Shown: positions 9,337-19,430, counted from the first letter of the stretch. The stretch: 47,822 nucleotides of DNA from Psychrobacter aquimaris (GCF_016107525.1 NZ_JABASR010000018.1:1-47822), one strand, 5' to 3'. The notes: generated from the sequence alone by a model not told the origin. Numbers and translations are program-made.

Positions 9337-9741
9337 CGTATATTATTACTCAAGATTATTTTTCCTAACTAAATTACAAGCCGCCATCACTCATCATGGC
9401 GACAAATGAATAATATTGAGCAGAAATTAATCACAATAAAACTTTGATTCAGACCCAGTATGAATAGTCTTACACTCTAGTTACTTTTCCAACTTATCTT
9501 ACATACTATCGACAAACCCGTCTTGTTTAAAAGCTAAACAGGTTTTGTCATCCGCGATGGATTTCCTGTTATCGTAGGGTATACCCCAAGGAAACCAGTT
9601 ATTTTACCTTTCAAACCTATTAACAGACTACTTAAAGCAGACTGTTAGCATGGAACCATCTATAACAGACTTTTGAATTATAAGACTGGCTGCTGTGCTT
9701 TTTTCCTATCATTAGCCTATACCCAAAACATAAAACCTTTA

Positions 9742-9840
9742 AATGATAATCTATCTATCATTAGACTTTTTTATATTATTAAATGATAGTAATATCTTGT
9801 TATTATCAATGAGCACTAATTATTAAGTCTAAATAATAGA
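9742..9840. promoter_or_regulatory. Candidate res site and promoter of the resolvase
   Basis: Three short inverted repeats are spaced ahead of the resolvase: AATGATA/TATCATT at 9742-9762, TGATAGTAATA/TATTATCA at 9784-9808, and ATTATT/AATAAT at about 9819-9837. Three dyads immediately upstream of a serine resolvase are the usual layout of a res site. The assignment is by position and symmetry only. Confidence 0.45.
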
Positions 9841-9848
9841 GGTGGGTT

Positions 9849-10442
9849 ATGACTGTTCGTATTTATGTGAGAGCCAGCACTAAGGATCAAGACGCTACCA
9901 GAGCATTGGCTGATTTGGTGGCTTTCAGTACAAGTTATGATGATAACCATGTTGAGTACGTCGAGCATTTCAGTGGTACAAAGCTCGATAGACCATTATT
10001 AGCCAAGCTGCTAAAGGACGCTGAGCAAGGCGATATTCTACTGGTTGAAAGCGTGGATAGATTAAGCCGATTATCTCAAGATGATTTTGCAATTCTAAAG
10101 CAGCGTATCAAAGACAAAGGCTTGCGATTGGTGGTGGCTGATCTACCAACGACGCATACAGTTAATAATGGCATGACAGGTGAGATCCTAACAGTGATTA
10201 ACCATATGCTGATCGACTTATTAGCAACGATGGCAAAGCTTGATAACGACAAGCGTAGAGAGCGTATCAAGCAGGGATTGGCTAACAGTGGCTATAAGCC
10301 CTCCGGTAAGAAGCCTAATACAACGAAACACAATCGTATTAGAGAATTAGACAGTCAAGGCAATATGACAAAAGAGGAAATCGCTAAGGCAGTTGGTGTT
10401 GGCGTAGCTACTGTTTACCGGGTGTTAAAGCCAGGCTCATAG
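9849..10442 (+). CDS. Serine recombinase of the resolvase/invertase family
   Basis: A 197-aa site-specific recombinase, probably a resolvase that separates plasmid multimers. The N-terminal catalytic domain has Ser10 in VRASTKDQD, the arginine-containing VESVDRLSR block, and KRRERIKQG before the C-terminal domain. The C-terminal helix-turn-helix TKEEIAKAVGVGVATVYRVL binds DNA. Length is standard. A GAGGTGGGTT ribosome site precedes the ATG. It is transcribed toward fic, but 306 bp separate them. An invertase role is possible, but no invertible segment was seen. Confidence 0.9.
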   Translation: MTVRIYVRASTKDQDATRALADLVAFSTSYDDNHVEYVEHFSGTKLDRPLLAKLLKDAEQGDILLVESVDRLSRLSQDDFAILKQRIKDKGLRLVVADLPTTHTVNNGMTGEILTVINHMLIDLLATMAKLDNDKRRERIKQGLANSGYKPSGKKPNTTKHNRIRELDSQGNMTKEEIAKAVGVGVATVYRVLKPGS

Positions 10443-10748
10443 CTGAGGTATTTTATTTTATTTTTGTTCATAAACAGCTGATATATAAGGCTTTACACGC
10501 GAGGCAAGAAGGCTTTATTTGCAGAAATAGGTACTCTATTACTACGTAGCTGTGTTAAGAACGGTGTATTTTCATCATTCAATTTCGTTCAATTATGCCC
10601 ACTTAAAACGCCCTTCGATCTTTATCTAAAGACATCACAGCGTCATATAAAAATCGATTTAATGCAATGAGGCTTCATTATAATCATTATATTGCATTCA
10701 TAATCGCTTTTCTGCAAAATGGCTTATCTATAATCGCTTGAGCCCCTC
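10443..10748. other. Intergenic region upstream of fic
   Basis: 306 bp with no gene. An inverted repeat AATGCAAT (10661-10668) / ATTGCATT (10691-10698) is followed by two direct copies of ATAATCGCTT near 10700 and 10730, just ahead of the fic start. These could be a promoter and operator, but no regulator is identifiable. Confidence 0.4.
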
Positions 10749-12332
10749 ATGATGAATACCCCTACTTCAGACCCTATTGGCGCAGCATGGCTTATCCGTT
10801 ATGCCAGCATCGAGCTGGTTTCGCCTTTATATGTCAGCAGTAGTATCGGTGGGCGCAGGCAAACCTATAAAGACGGTGATGTCATCCATAACGCTTATCA
10901 GGAAACTGCGCGGCCACTGGACACTATCATTGCGCACTTACAGTTTCACATGCGTCATGAAGTACTGAATTTGGAGTTACTGGCTCGTCTGTTTGAGCAG
11001 ATAGGGGCTAATGACGTACAAGCATGGGTAAACGCTGAGCCCACAGGCAGCTATGCCCGTAGAATGGCTTTCTTGTATGAATGGCTCATGGGTCAGCAGT
11101 TAGCAGTACCGAGTAATTTAGGCGGTAACTATGTGGATGCTCTAGATGCTAAGAAGCAGGTTACTTCAAGCCCTGCGCATGTCATAAAGAATGCTCGTTG
11201 GCGTATCAATGACAATCTTGCAGGAACCCGTCATTTCTGTCCTCAATTGGTGAAAACAGAGTTGTTTACGCAAGCCGCTGCACTCGATATTGCCACAATG
11301 GTTGACAAGCTGAACGATGAATTTGGGCAAGACTTACTGATGCGTGCCTCCGTATGGATGACATTACGAGAGAGTAAAGCCAGTTTTACTATAGAAGGTG
11401 AAGGGAAAGAGTTAAAACGTATTGAACGTTTCGCCGATGTGATGGCACGGCGTACCGGCAAGGGCGATATTCCGCTTGATCCTGAGTCGCTAGCAGAGTT
11501 GCAACAAGAGATACTTGGTAGCAAAACGGTCATCCAGCAGTATGGCGTCCGTCAATCTCCAGTTTTTGTGTCGCATACCCAGGTGAATGGCTTTAAAGAA
11601 ATTGTGCATTATATCGCGCCACCTGCTGATGACATTGCTAATAAGCTAGCAGGATTACAGGTATTTATGGAGAAGACTGAGGGACAATCAGCACTGATGC
11701 GTAGTGCTGTTGTCTCCTTTGCCTTTGTGTATATTCATCCGCTAGCGGATGGCAATGGCCGCGTACATCGCTTTTTAATTAATGATGTCCTTAGACGAGA
11801 CCAAGTCATTCATGAGCCGATTATCCTACCTATATCACAAGCCATTGCTGAGCATCCCTCAGACCGTCATGCCTATGATAAAATCTTAGACCGTGTCTCT
11901 GTGCCCCTTATGAAGCAAATCCGTGATCATTACAGCTTTGATAAACAAGCGATTACTTACCCTGATGGTATTCGCTCAAACTTAAATTTTGAAGACAGTC
12001 ACCTTATTCAACCGGCATGGCGCTTTATGGACCTGACGCCTCATGTTCAGTACTTATCAGGACTGATTGCGCATGTTATTGAAAAAGAGATGCATAACGA
12101 GTCACAGTACCTAAGACAACATGACCATGCACGACTGGCGATAAAAGAGATTATTGAGATGCCCAACAGCTATGCCGATAGAATCATTCGCAGCATGCTA
12201 CAAAATAAAGGTGCTAAAAGTAATAAGCTACTTAAGGATTATCCGTTTTTGGCAAATGAGGCAGTTTGGGATGACATTTTTGCTGTCGTTGTAGAAACCT
12301 TTAAAGATGAGACAGATGATTTGAATAGGTAG
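10749..12332 (+). CDS. Fic-domain protein (predicted AMP-transferase) with internal inhibitory motif
   Basis: A 527-aa cytoplasmic protein. The catalytic motif HPLADGNGRVHR (His330-Arg341) matches the Fic consensus for transferring AMP or a related group from a nucleotide to a protein hydroxyl. Upstream, Ser212-Phe-Thr-Ile-Glu216-Gly217 matches the (S/T)xxxE(G/N) inhibitory helix, which places it in the self-inhibited class with the helix N-terminal to the Fic core. The first 150 residues and the C-terminal tail, perhaps a winged helix, are not recognised. Two adjacent ATG codons (10749, 10752) could start it. No separate antitoxin is adjacent, in agreement with an internal brake. The target is unknown. 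Confidence 0.88.
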   Translation: MMNTPTSDPIGAAWLIRYASIELVSPLYVSSSIGGRRQTYKDGDVIHNAYQETARPLDTIIAHLQFHMRHEVLNLELLARLFEQIGANDVQAWVNAEPTGSYARRMAFLYEWLMGQQLAVPSNLGGNYVDALDAKKQVTSSPAHVIKNARWRINDNLAGTRHFCPQLVKTELFTQAAALDIATMVDKLNDEFGQDLLMRASVWMTLRESKASFTIEGEGKELKRIERFADVMARRTGKGDIPLDPESLAELQQEILGSKTVIQQYGVRQSPVFVSHTQVNGFKEIVHYIAPPADDIANKLAGLQVFMEKTEGQSALMRSAVVSFAFVYIHPLADGNGRVHRFLINDVLRRDQVIHEPIILPISQAIAEHPSDRHAYDKILDRVSVPLMKQIRDHYSFDKQAITYPDGIRSNLNFEDSHLIQPAWRFMDLTPHVQYLSGLIAHVIEKEMHNESQYLRQHDHARLAIKEIIEMPNSYADRIIRSMLQNKGAKSNKLLKDYPFLANEAVWDDIFAVVVETFKDETDDLNR

Positions 12333-12643
12333 GGGAAACCCTGCTATACGCAGGGAAGCCTACTTTGATAATCAATCTGGTATAAATATCATCGTTGCGA
12401 TGATGATTCGGCTATAAGAGATTCGGCTGAAATACCATAGCCTAAAACGTAATCAATATTTTTCTTGACCCTATTTACGCTAATAAACTACTTAAAACAG
12501 ACTGTATAAAAGGAACTGCTGATAACAGACCATTGTAATTTGACAAGCCTTGATACAGATAGTCAAAATGATTTTGAGTATTTGAGTATTTGAGTATTTG
12601 AGTATTTGAGTATTTGAGTATTACTTCGCTTCTTTAGTTATGA
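12333..12643. other. Intergenic region with octamer repeats left of IS982
   Basis: 311 bp without a gene. It contains a second copy of the 9620-9676 block at about 12484-12541 and six TGAGTATT units at 12575-12622, ending 21 bp before the IS982-family inverted repeat. Confidence 0.6.
12575..12622. repeat. Octamer tandem repeat (TGAGTATT) x6
   Basis: Six perfect 8-bp units directly precede the IS element. No coding role is visible. Confidence 0.92.
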
Positions 12644-13673
12644 TAACCCCAGTTCGGGATAAGCGCTCAAAAAAAAGATAAAAAAAGAAGTCCAAAGTTG
12701 CTAAAGTAAGTTTACCAAGACAAACTTCACAACAAGGACTTCTTACATGGACAACCTAACCGAACTATACTGCCATATTGACGACTTTTATTAGCAATTC
12801 AAACCTGAGTTTGACGCTCACTTAATCGCAACGGGACACCAAAGGTTAAGAGCATGCCAGATAAGTGTAGCAGAGATTATGACCATCTTGGTACTGTTTC
12901 ATCAACGGCGGTATCGACAGTTTAAGTCTTTTTACTACCACCATATGCATGGCATGATGAAACAGGAGTTTCCAAACCTGCCGAGCTACTCACGATTTAT
13001 AAAGCTTATGCCGCGCAGTATCATGCCACTGTGTGCCTACTTGCAAAGCATGATGGGCGACTGTACAGGTATCAGCTATATTGATTCAACCAAGATAGCA
13101 GTTTGTCATAACAAACGTATCTACCGTCATAAAGTCTTTAAGGGACTTGCAACCCGAGGCAAAAGCAGCATGGGCTGGTTTTACGGCTTTAAGCTGCACG
13201 CCATTATCAATCACAAGGGCGAGCTTGTATCTGTTAAAGTCACTGCGGGTAATACGGATGACAGAGTGCCTGTTAAGGATATGGCAACGCCTGTGTTTGG
13301 CAAGGTGTTTGGGGATAGAGGCTATATCAGTAAAGCACTGAACGAGTGGCTCACAAAACACAGTGATACTAGGCTGATAACGAAACTTCGGCGTAATATG
13401 AAACCGCAAGTACTCAAGCCGATAGATGAGGCGCTACTCAATCATCGCTCTTTGGTTGAGACGGTGTTTGGGGAGCTGAAAAACTTGTGTCAGATTGAGC
13501 ATTCACGCCATCGTAGTGTCACGGGTTTTATTACAAACTTGCTGTCAGGTTTGATTGCTTATCGCTGGTTTCCCTATAAACCCACCATCAAAAACATGCC
13601 TCAGCAAGGGCAGGTGGCTACATTGTAAATAGTATCAATGAGTTACAATGTGGCTTATCCCGAACTGGGGTTA
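12644..13673. mobile_element. IS982-family insertion sequence, about 1,030 bp
   Basis: Perfect 20-bp terminal inverted repeats (TAACCCCAGTTCGGGATAAG at 12644-12663 and its complement at 13654-13673) enclose one transposase gene. The transposase resembles the IS982 family, with IDSTKIAVCHNKRI and the DDE-type core. The outer few bases may belong to the target. I see no clear target duplication, so either the site has changed since insertion or flanks have recombined. The transposase carries an internal stop, so the copy is probably not autonomous. Confidence 0.88.
12747..13628 (+). pseudogene. IS982-family transposase interrupted by an amber codon
   Basis: From the ATG at 12747 the frame encodes a full-length transposase of 293 codons, interrupted only by TAG at 12792-12794 (codon 16, after HIDDFY). 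The frame is otherwise intact to 13628. The change is one base from CAG (Gln), which would give a DFYQQF sequence. Catalytic-domain features are complete: IDSTKIAVCHNK, GWFYGFKLH, VFGDRGYIS and a late SLVETVFGELK with the presumed Glu. Restart inside the gene would yield a product of about 249 aa lacking the N-terminus. Suppression or a sequencing error are alternatives. Confidence 0.85.
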
Positions 13674-13744
13674 GGTAAGAAGAATATTGAATTAGTTAAC
13701 CGGACTTATAACAGCCTAATGCCATCTAAATAAGACCTAGACGA

Positions 13745-15034
13745 TCACACCTGAAAGACAGGCGCGAATCCACCGCCTGGCGTACGGAAGTTAGTCACCT
13801 GACCTTGATACACACGCGCAGCAGGTAGTAACAGTTTTCCGCCATACGTATAAAGACGTATATCTACCTTTCTTGTTGTTACGATGTCATCAATTTTGAG
13901 TGATCTCTCTCCTGCAGGGACAAAGGTCTGTGCGATATAATCTTCATCCAGAATGTTTTCGAAGACGCGTCGAGTCAGTTTGCTACCGCGATAAACGCCT
14001 TTGCTTCCATGACCAGCAACTGGCTTAAAAAACAGTTGCCGCCGAGTAAGCCACAACTCTGCTGCATCGTCTCTTGATACAATCTTAGTCCTCGGTACAG
14101 ACCTTTCGAGGCACTCCACTGCAGCCTCATCCAGACCCCAAGAGCGCAATATTTGGGAGTCTGATAGCAATGTCAGGTTTTGCTTATTGGCCAACATAGC
14201 ATGTACGCGGGGATTGGGTGTCACTACCACAGCACCCTCTAAATAAGCCTGCTTAAGCAATACATGGTCAGGGTCCTCAAATGCAAAGTCGACAAGCCGA
14301 TTGTAAATCATATCGATTTTCTGGCCATGGGCTGTTAACGTACCGTCGATATACTCGAGTTCAGAGGGATCAAGTATCACAGTATCAATACCTCTAGCTT
14401 GGAGCAGTTGACAGGCTAACTCAAACTCTAAGAACATGAACTGACTCTCGGGGTCATTGTCCACAATGGCTATCCGATTGGGCATAGCAACAGCGGACTG
14501 TCGCTGCCATTCCTGTTTGAACATGTCAAACACTGCTTCCTCGAACCTATCTAGCATTTGATTGGTTGCAGCGCTTTGCTCTGAGGGGTTGCAACAGCGT
14601 TTTTGTGCGCGAGCGAGCAACACATTCAGAAATGCGCCACCGGCATTAGTATTGACCTCGATGAGCTGAGGTCCATCGCTACCCAAGTGAAAGTCATAAC
14701 CCATGAGGGCCCCTATTGGGCCTGGGTCGAAAGCAGCTATTTCTGGTGCCCACGACAGCACTTGCTCTTGATACAATGGCAGTTCGGCAGCTGACTCGAT
14801 AGCCCTGACGATTCGCTCCATCGCCTCTATCTCTGTTTTGGGAACGAACACGGGTGTTGCTGAAAAAAGCTTATTAAGCTCGTTCGCTCCTATTGGATTG
14901 TTTCTAGTTTCTACCAATTGATCTTGAAGGCTTGTATTAAGCGCTTTACGATCAAGGGTAATGCAGTAGCACTCTTGGTTAAGTCGATTTGCAAGACCGT
15001 CATTTTTTTCGTTGTTATTAGTTGGGTGTTCCAT
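13745..15034 (-). CDS. ATP-grasp-like protein of unknown substrate
   Basis: A 429-aa protein. The blocks MGYDFHLGSDGPQLIEVNTN (residues about 115-134), RRQLFFKPVAGHGSKGVY and KVDIRLYTYGGKLLLPAARV, with a terminal GGGFAPV, resemble ATP-grasp enzymes, possibly the circularly permuted type. These ligate a carboxylate to an amine or thiol using ATP. Lys and Asp/Glu/Asn positions suitable for ATP and magnesium are present, so it looks active. The substrate cannot be named; a glutathione- or peptide-like ligand is a guess. It lies downstream of tatC on the same strand, 104 bp away across a heptamer repeat, and might be the tail gene of the copper block. Confidence 0.6.
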   Translation of the reverse strand: MEHPTNNNEKNDGLANRLNQECYCITLDRKALNTSLQDQLVETRNNPIGANELNKLFSATPVFVPKTEIEAMERIVRAIESAAELPLYQEQVLSWAPEIAAFDPGPIGALMGYDFHLGSDGPQLIEVNTNAGGAFLNVLLARAQKRCCNPSEQSAATNQMLDRFEEAVFDMFKQEWQRQSAVAMPNRIAIVDNDPESQFMFLEFELACQLLQARGIDTVILDPSELEYIDGTLTAHGQKIDMIYNRLVDFAFEDPDHVLLKQAYLEGAVVVTPNPRVHAMLANKQNLTLLSDSQILRSWGLDEAAVECLERSVPRTKIVSRDDAAELWLTRRQLFFKPVAGHGSKGVYRGSKLTRRVFENILDEDYIAQTFVPAGERSLKIDDIVTTRKVDIRLYTYGGKLLLPAARVYQGQVTNFRTPGGGFAPVFQV

Positions 15035-15077
15035 TTAGAGTCCGTCGCTAAGTAGAGTACTCACGCTGACATACTCT

Positions 15078-15113
15078 AGTAAAAAGTAAAAAGTAAAAAG
15101 TAAAAAGTAAAAA
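15078..15113. repeat. Heptamer tandem repeat (AAAAAGT) x4-5
   Basis: Four perfect AAAAAGT units at 15081-15108 with partial units at each side, between tatC and the ATP-grasp gene. Confidence 0.9.
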
Positions 15114-15138
15114 AGGTTCTTGGCGTATTTAAGTAGTG

Positions 15139-16008
15139 CTAGCTACTTTCTAATGTTTCATTCCCTGAGACTAAATCATTATTTCGTTCATTTTTAATTA
15201 ATATCTTTGCTAAGAGTAAACCCAGCTCAAATAATAGCCACATAGGAATCGCCAACAACAGCATTGATACACCATCAGGCGGTGTCACTACCGCGGCGAT
15301 CCCAAAACAGCCGACTATGATATAACGACGCTTATCTTCTAAAATTTGAGTAGAAACGATTCCGGCCATTATCAGCAATAAGGTAACCACTGGAATCTCA
15401 AAAGTCAGTCCAAACACCATAAATAGCTTGAGGGCAAAGCTCAGATAACTGTCAATATCGGTCATTGGTATAACGTTCTGCGGAGCGAACATAATAAAAA
15501 ATTTCAATACCCCTTTGAGTACGACAAAGTAGGAAAAAGCAACACCAGCATAAAATAGAAATATCGAAGATAGCAGTACAGGAATGGCAATTTTCTTCTC
15601 TTTTTTATATAAGCCGGAAGCTACAAATGACCAAATTTGATACAGGATATAAGGCATTGCTAAAAATGCGGCGACGAATATCGTTAAGCGAATGGGTGCC
15701 ATAAAGTTTGACGTTATATCAGTGGCAATCATGGTCGAATTGATGGGTAACTGCGCCACTAATGGGTCTGATAAAAGATTATAAAGCTCGCGTGAAAATC
15801 CCACCAATACTAAGAATATAATTAAGACGACCACGCATATTCTTATTAAGTGCGTACGCAGCTCGATTAAATGTCCGGTAATAGGCATATCGCCAAGCGT
15901 ACCTAACGTATCTCCAGACTCACTATTCTGTGTTGTATCTGTTGGCGCCTCAAACTCTATATCTGTTATTTTTTCTTGTCGACTTTTTTGCCGTTTAAAT
16001 AGGCTCAC
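15139..16008 (-). CDS. tatC: Sec-independent translocase subunit TatC
   Basis: A 289-aa inner-membrane protein that recognises twin-arginine signal peptides. Six hydrophobic segments are visible. Hallmarks include MPITGHLIELRTHLIR near the N-terminus, the FMAPIRLTIFVAAFLAMPY block and GIAAVVTPPDGVSMLLLAIP near the end. The start is GTG at 16008, overlapping the tatB stop by four bases and preceded by a strong AGGAGG, so translation is coupled. The N-terminus is longer than in E. coli TatC. It lies in tatABC order on the minus strand, downstream of the copper ATPase. The same element encodes a twin-arginine client, the multicopper oxidase. Confidence 0.94.
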   Translation of the reverse strand: MSLFKRQKSRQEKITDIEFEAPTDTTQNSESGDTLGTLGDMPITGHLIELRTHLIRICVVVLIIFLVLVGFSRELYNLLSDPLVAQLPINSTMIATDITSNFMAPIRLTIFVAAFLAMPYILYQIWSFVASGLYKKEKKIAIPVLLSSIFLFYAGVAFSYFVVLKGVLKFFIMFAPQNVIPMTDIDSYLSFALKLFMVFGLTFEIPVVTLLLIMAGIVSTQILEDKRRYIIVGCFGIAAVVTPPDGVSMLLLAIPMWLLFELGLLLAKILIKNERNNDLVSGNETLESS

Positions 16009-16391
16009 TGATCCGCCTCCTGTTTAATGAACGAGGAGGTAGTATTCTGTTGATGGTCTTTATCATAAGGGGTGATTGACTGATGTGAAGCGTCTAGGCT
16101 TTGGTTCTGTGACTGCTCAAACTTTTGCATACTGCCACGCATTTCTGCTAATTCGCGCTTCATATCCGACTCGGTCTGACGGATTTTCGCAAGTTCATTT
16201 TGCATTTGTTGACGTGTTTCAGCTAGATCAAGCTCAGCTTCTATTTCAGATTGTAGAGTGGATACTGTACGGCGCAGTTTGGCATACCATTGCCCAGCGG
16301 TACGTGCGGCTTGCGGCAGTTTTTCTGGGCCCAATACGATTAAAGCAATGACGCCAAACAAGAGTAATTCGGAAAACCCAATATCAAACAT
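16005..16391 (-). CDS. tatB: Sec-independent translocase subunit TatB
   Basis: A single-span membrane protein of 128 aa beginning MFDIGFSELLLFGVIALIV, the canonical TatB start. I chose the ATG at 16391 over a GTG nine bases upstream. Gly-Pro-Glu-Lys (GPEKLPQAAR) follows the helix, then an amphipathic and coiled-coil tail rich in Gln and Glu. It forms the receptor complex with TatC. It overlaps tatC by four bases and follows tatA after about 55 bp. Confidence 0.92.
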   Translation of the reverse strand: MFDIGFSELLLFGVIALIVLGPEKLPQAARTAGQWYAKLRRTVSTLQSEIEAELDLAETRQQMQNELAKIRQTESDMKRELAEMRGSMQKFEQSQNQSLDASHQSITPYDKDHQQNTTSSFIKQEADQ

Positions 16392-16446
16392 AACAGTCAC
16401 ATATATTAATAGACTACTTAGTGCCGCTATTTATAAGCGGCGCGCT

Positions 16447-16731
16447 TCATACTTTAGGCTGGTCATCAGTGGAAATAGGGCTGATTTCCATATCATCAGC
16501 CTGATTACCTACACGCGTATTTAAATCATTACTTGCAGCTGGCGTACTATTTTCATGGCTAAGCACATGATTTTTGCGAGCATTCTCGGGTTCTTCATCT
16601 TTGACCGCTTCTTTAAAACCCTTCACCGCACCGCCTAAATCTTTACCTGCATTTTTAAGCTTGGCAGTACCAAATACGACCACCACTACGACCAATAAAA
16701 TCAGCCAATGTGTAATAGAAAAGCTGCCCAT
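16447..16731 (-). CDS. tatA: Sec-independent translocase subunit TatA
   Basis: A 94-aa single-span protein that assembles the translocation pore. [20 protein letters not shown] is the membrane helix, [20 protein letters not shown] is the hinge and amphipathic helix, and an acidic tail follows. A GGAT ribosome site precedes the ATG by 6 bases. The copper ATPase ends 80 bp upstream, close enough for a shared transcript. Confidence 0.93.
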   Translation of the reverse strand: MGSFSITHWLILLVVVVVVFGTAKLKNAGKDLGGAVKGFKEAVKDEEPENARKNHVLSHENSTPAASNDLNTRVGNQADDMEISPISTDDQPKV

Positions 16732-16811
16732 AACGGTATCCTTATATTTTGTGATCTTGTTTAGACCAGTATGTGTCAGTGTGCTTTAGAACACTTTTTA
16801 CCGTACCAGAA

Positions 16812-19430
16812 TTATAGTTTCAAACGGCGCAATCGCAGCGCGTTAGCAATCACCGAGAATGACGACAAGCTCATCGCTGCCGCTGCTATCATCGGACTGA
16901 GCAGAAGCCCAAATGTGGGATAGAGCACACCTGCGGCAATAGGAACACCAAGTGCATTGTAGATAAAGGCAAAAAACAGATTCTGTCTGATATTGCGCAT
17001 GGTGGCGTGGCTAAGCTTATAAGCTTTGGCAATGCCCATTAAATCACCTTTTAGCAGGGTAATGCCCGCACTCTCCATCGCCACATCGGTACCGGTTCCC
17101 ATAGCGATACCAACATTAGCTTGCGCTAGCGCTGGTGCGTCGTTGATACCATCACCCGCCATAGCGACCAATTTACCGCTGTCTTGCATTTCTTTGACGA
17201 TACGGTTTTTATCCTCTGGTGAGACATCCGCATGAACTTCATCAATACCTAGTTTATTGGCGACTGCCTGCGCGGTTTTTTCGTTGTCACCGGTTAGCAT
17301 CACAACTTTTAAACCTGCGTCATGAAGCAGTGAAATAGCCTCTTTAGTGCTTGGTTTAATAGGGTCAGCAACTGAAATAATACCAGCAGCTTTACCGTCT
17401 ATAGCCACAAACATTACCGTTTCACCGTCTTTTCTACGGACATCAGCTTTAGTGGACAGCTCATTATCAAAACTATTTAGGCTTTCCATAAGCTTAGAGT
17501 TACCAATAGCGACTTTCTTACCATCGACCACGGCTTGTACGCCTTCGCCAGTAGTCGAATTAAAGTCAGTAGCTTTAGGAATAATGAGTGATCTTTCTTG
17601 AGCTGCTCTAACGATAGCTTCTGCTAAAGGATGCTCGCTAGCGCTTTCTACTGAGGCTACCAATGCGAGGAACTCGTCTTCATCTTGACCTACCTGCGCA
17701 TCAATTGCGGTAAGCTCGGGCTTACCAGCGGTCAGTGTTCCGGTCTTGTCGACGACAATGGTATCGACTTTTTCCATACTCTCTAACGCTTCAGCATTTT
17801 TGATGAGGACGCCGTTTTGCGCGCCTTTGCCGGTACCAACCATAATGGACATCGGCGTCGCTAGACCAAGGGCACAAGGACAAGCAATAATCAGTACCGC
17901 AATCGCGTTAACCAAGGCATAGGCCATAGCGGGCTCAGGGCCGAATATCGCCCAGACAATAAAGGTAATGACGGAGCAAATAAGCACGATCGGTACGAAC
18001 CACCCAGCTACCTTATCTACCAATTTCTGTATAGGTGCGCGGCTACGCTGGGCTTCAGCAACCATTTGTACAATTTTAGATAATACTGAATCTGCTCCAA
18101 CATTGACCGCTTCGACTAATAGCGTTCCGGTGCCATTTACCGTACCACCAGTCACTGTATCTCCTGCTACTTTTGATACAGGGATTGGCTCACCCGTCAC
18201 CATTGATTCATCAACATTACTATTACCATCGATCACTGTACCATCTACGGGTAGTTTCTCACCTGGTTTAACCCGTAGCTTATCGCCAGTGACGACCTCA
18301 TCAAGCGAGACTTCGACTTCTTCACCGTTTTCATCGACACGTCTTGCGGTTGGTGGTGCGAGCTCAAGCAAAGCTCTAATCGCACCTGAAGTTTGACTTC
18401 TAGCTTTGAGCTCTAATACTTGACCCAGTAGCACCAAGGTCACAATGACCGCTGCCGCTTCATAGTAGACTCCGACTTGACCAGAGGCATCTCTGAAACT
18501 GTCTGGGAAAATATCGGGAAAAAAGGTCGCGACAATACTAAAAATATAAGCAGCGCCTACGCCTATCGCAATCAAGGTAAACATATTTAGATTGCGGCTT
18601 TTTATAGACTGCCAGCCACGGACGAAAAACGGGGCGGCGCCCCAAAGCACTACAGGGGTCGCGAGCACTAACTCAGCCCATTGTAAGATCTTTGAGGAGA
18701 TACCATACTGACTAAAATTAACTACGTTTAAGTCAAACATACCGCTCATCACATATATTAATAGCGGTACAGTCAACACGGTACATATCCAAAAACGACG
18801 AGTCATGTCGTCAAGCTCTGAGGTGTCCTCTTCACCGATAGTAAGCGTTTCGGGCTCAAGCGCCATACCACATATCGGACAACCGCTATTTCTAACGTCT
18901 CTCACTTCAGGATGCATAGGACAGGTATATACCGTGCCATCGTAATCAGCAGGTACTTTATCGTATTTACCGCCTTTAACAGATTTTACTCCGCTACTAT
19001 CAGTATCCTTTCCATGACAGCTAGCGTGACTATCATCTTTAGCAACTTCGTCTTCAGGTTTAAGAAACATGCCACATATTGGGCAGTCACTTTTTTCAAC
19101 ATCTCTTACTTCTGGATGCATAGGACAAATATAGACCGTACCGCTATAATTTTCCGGTATCTTGTCGTACTTATCGTCTTCGACAGAATTTACCTCATTA
19201 CTATTATTAGCATCCGCTCCATGACAATGCGCATGACTATCTTCATGGTTGTTGGATTCAGCAACCTCGTCTTCAGGTTTAAGAAACATGCCGCATATCG
19301 GACAATCGCTCTTTTCAGTATCTCTAACCTCAGGATGCATCGGGCAGATATAAACCGTACCACTATAATTTTCTGGTACTTTATCGTACTGACCACCTTT
19401 GATAGATTTTTCATCGGCAATATGTTTCAT
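16812..19430 (-). CDS. copA: Cu+-exporting P1B-type ATPase with three N-terminal heavy-metal-binding domains
   Basis: An 872-aa inner-membrane copper pump. The ATG at 19430 follows AAGGAG at good spacing; a TTG seven codons earlier is less likely. Instead of an HMA domain, the N-terminus has three near-identical zinc-ribbon-like domains (YICPMHPEV ... CPICGM) within the first ~190 residues, separated by His- and Asp-rich linkers. The core has Cys517-Pro-Cys519 ([12 protein letters not shown]), phosphorylated Asp561 ([13 protein letters not shown]), HPLAEAIV and GDGINDAPA. This is the architecture of envelope-linked Cu pumps. Its symbol duplicates that of the multicopper oxidase at 21624-23330, which is unrelated. 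The three repeats suggest recent internal duplication. Confidence 0.94.
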   Translation of the reverse strand: MKHIADEKSIKGGQYDKVPENYSGTVYICPMHPEVRDTEKSDCPICGMFLKPEDEVAESNNHEDSHAHCHGADANNSNEVNSVEDDKYDKIPENYSGTVYICPMHPEVRDVEKSDCPICGMFLKPEDEVAKDDSHASCHGKDTDSSGVKSVKGGKYDKVPADYDGTVYTCPMHPEVRDVRNSGCPICGMALEPETLTIGEEDTSELDDMTRRFWICTVLTVPLLIYVMSGMFDLNVVNFSQYGISSKILQWAELVLATPVVLWGAAPFFVRGWQSIKSRNLNMFTLIAIGVGAAYIFSIVATFFPDIFPDSFRDASGQVGVYYEAAAVIVTLVLLGQVLELKARSQTSGAIRALLELAPPTARRVDENGEEVEVSLDEVVTGDKLRVKPGEKLPVDGTVIDGNSNVDESMVTGEPIPVSKVAGDTVTGGTVNGTGTLLVEAVNVGADSVLSKIVQMVAEAQRSRAPIQKLVDKVAGWFVPIVLICSVITFIVWAIFGPEPAMAYALVNAIAVLIIACPCALGLATPMSIMVGTGKGAQNGVLIKNAEALESMEKVDTIVVDKTGTLTAGKPELTAIDAQVGQDEDEFLALVASVESASEHPLAEAIVRAAQERSLIIPKATDFNSTTGEGVQAVVDGKKVAIGNSKLMESLNSFDNELSTKADVRRKDGETVMFVAIDGKAAGIISVADPIKPSTKEAISLLHDAGLKVVMLTGDNEKTAQAVANKLGIDEVHADVSPEDKNRIVKEMQDSGKLVAMAGDGINDAPALAQANVGIAMGTGTDVAMESAGITLLKGDLMGIAKAYKLSHATMRNIRQNLFFAFIYNALGVPIAAGVLYPTFGLLLSPMIAAAAMSLSSFSVIANALRLRRLKL

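Larger units (their letters stand above)
9283..9848. other. Intergenic region with tandem repeat, hairpin and candidate res site
   Basis: There is no convincing gene in this 566-bp stretch. It holds a nonamer repeat (9295-9336), an imperfect hairpin at about 9511-9550 (GACAAACCCG paired with GTTTTGTC around an AAAAGCT loop), a 55-bp block near 9620-9676 that recurs at about 12484-12541, and three AT-rich inverted repeats next to the resolvase gene. Confidence 0.6.

Noticed and set aside
12624..12650. Possible XerC/XerD (pdif-like) site, ACTTCGC...TTATGATAA
   Set aside because: Half-sites are poor and the spacer is 4, not 6, bases; no other pdif-like site was seen by eye in the window.
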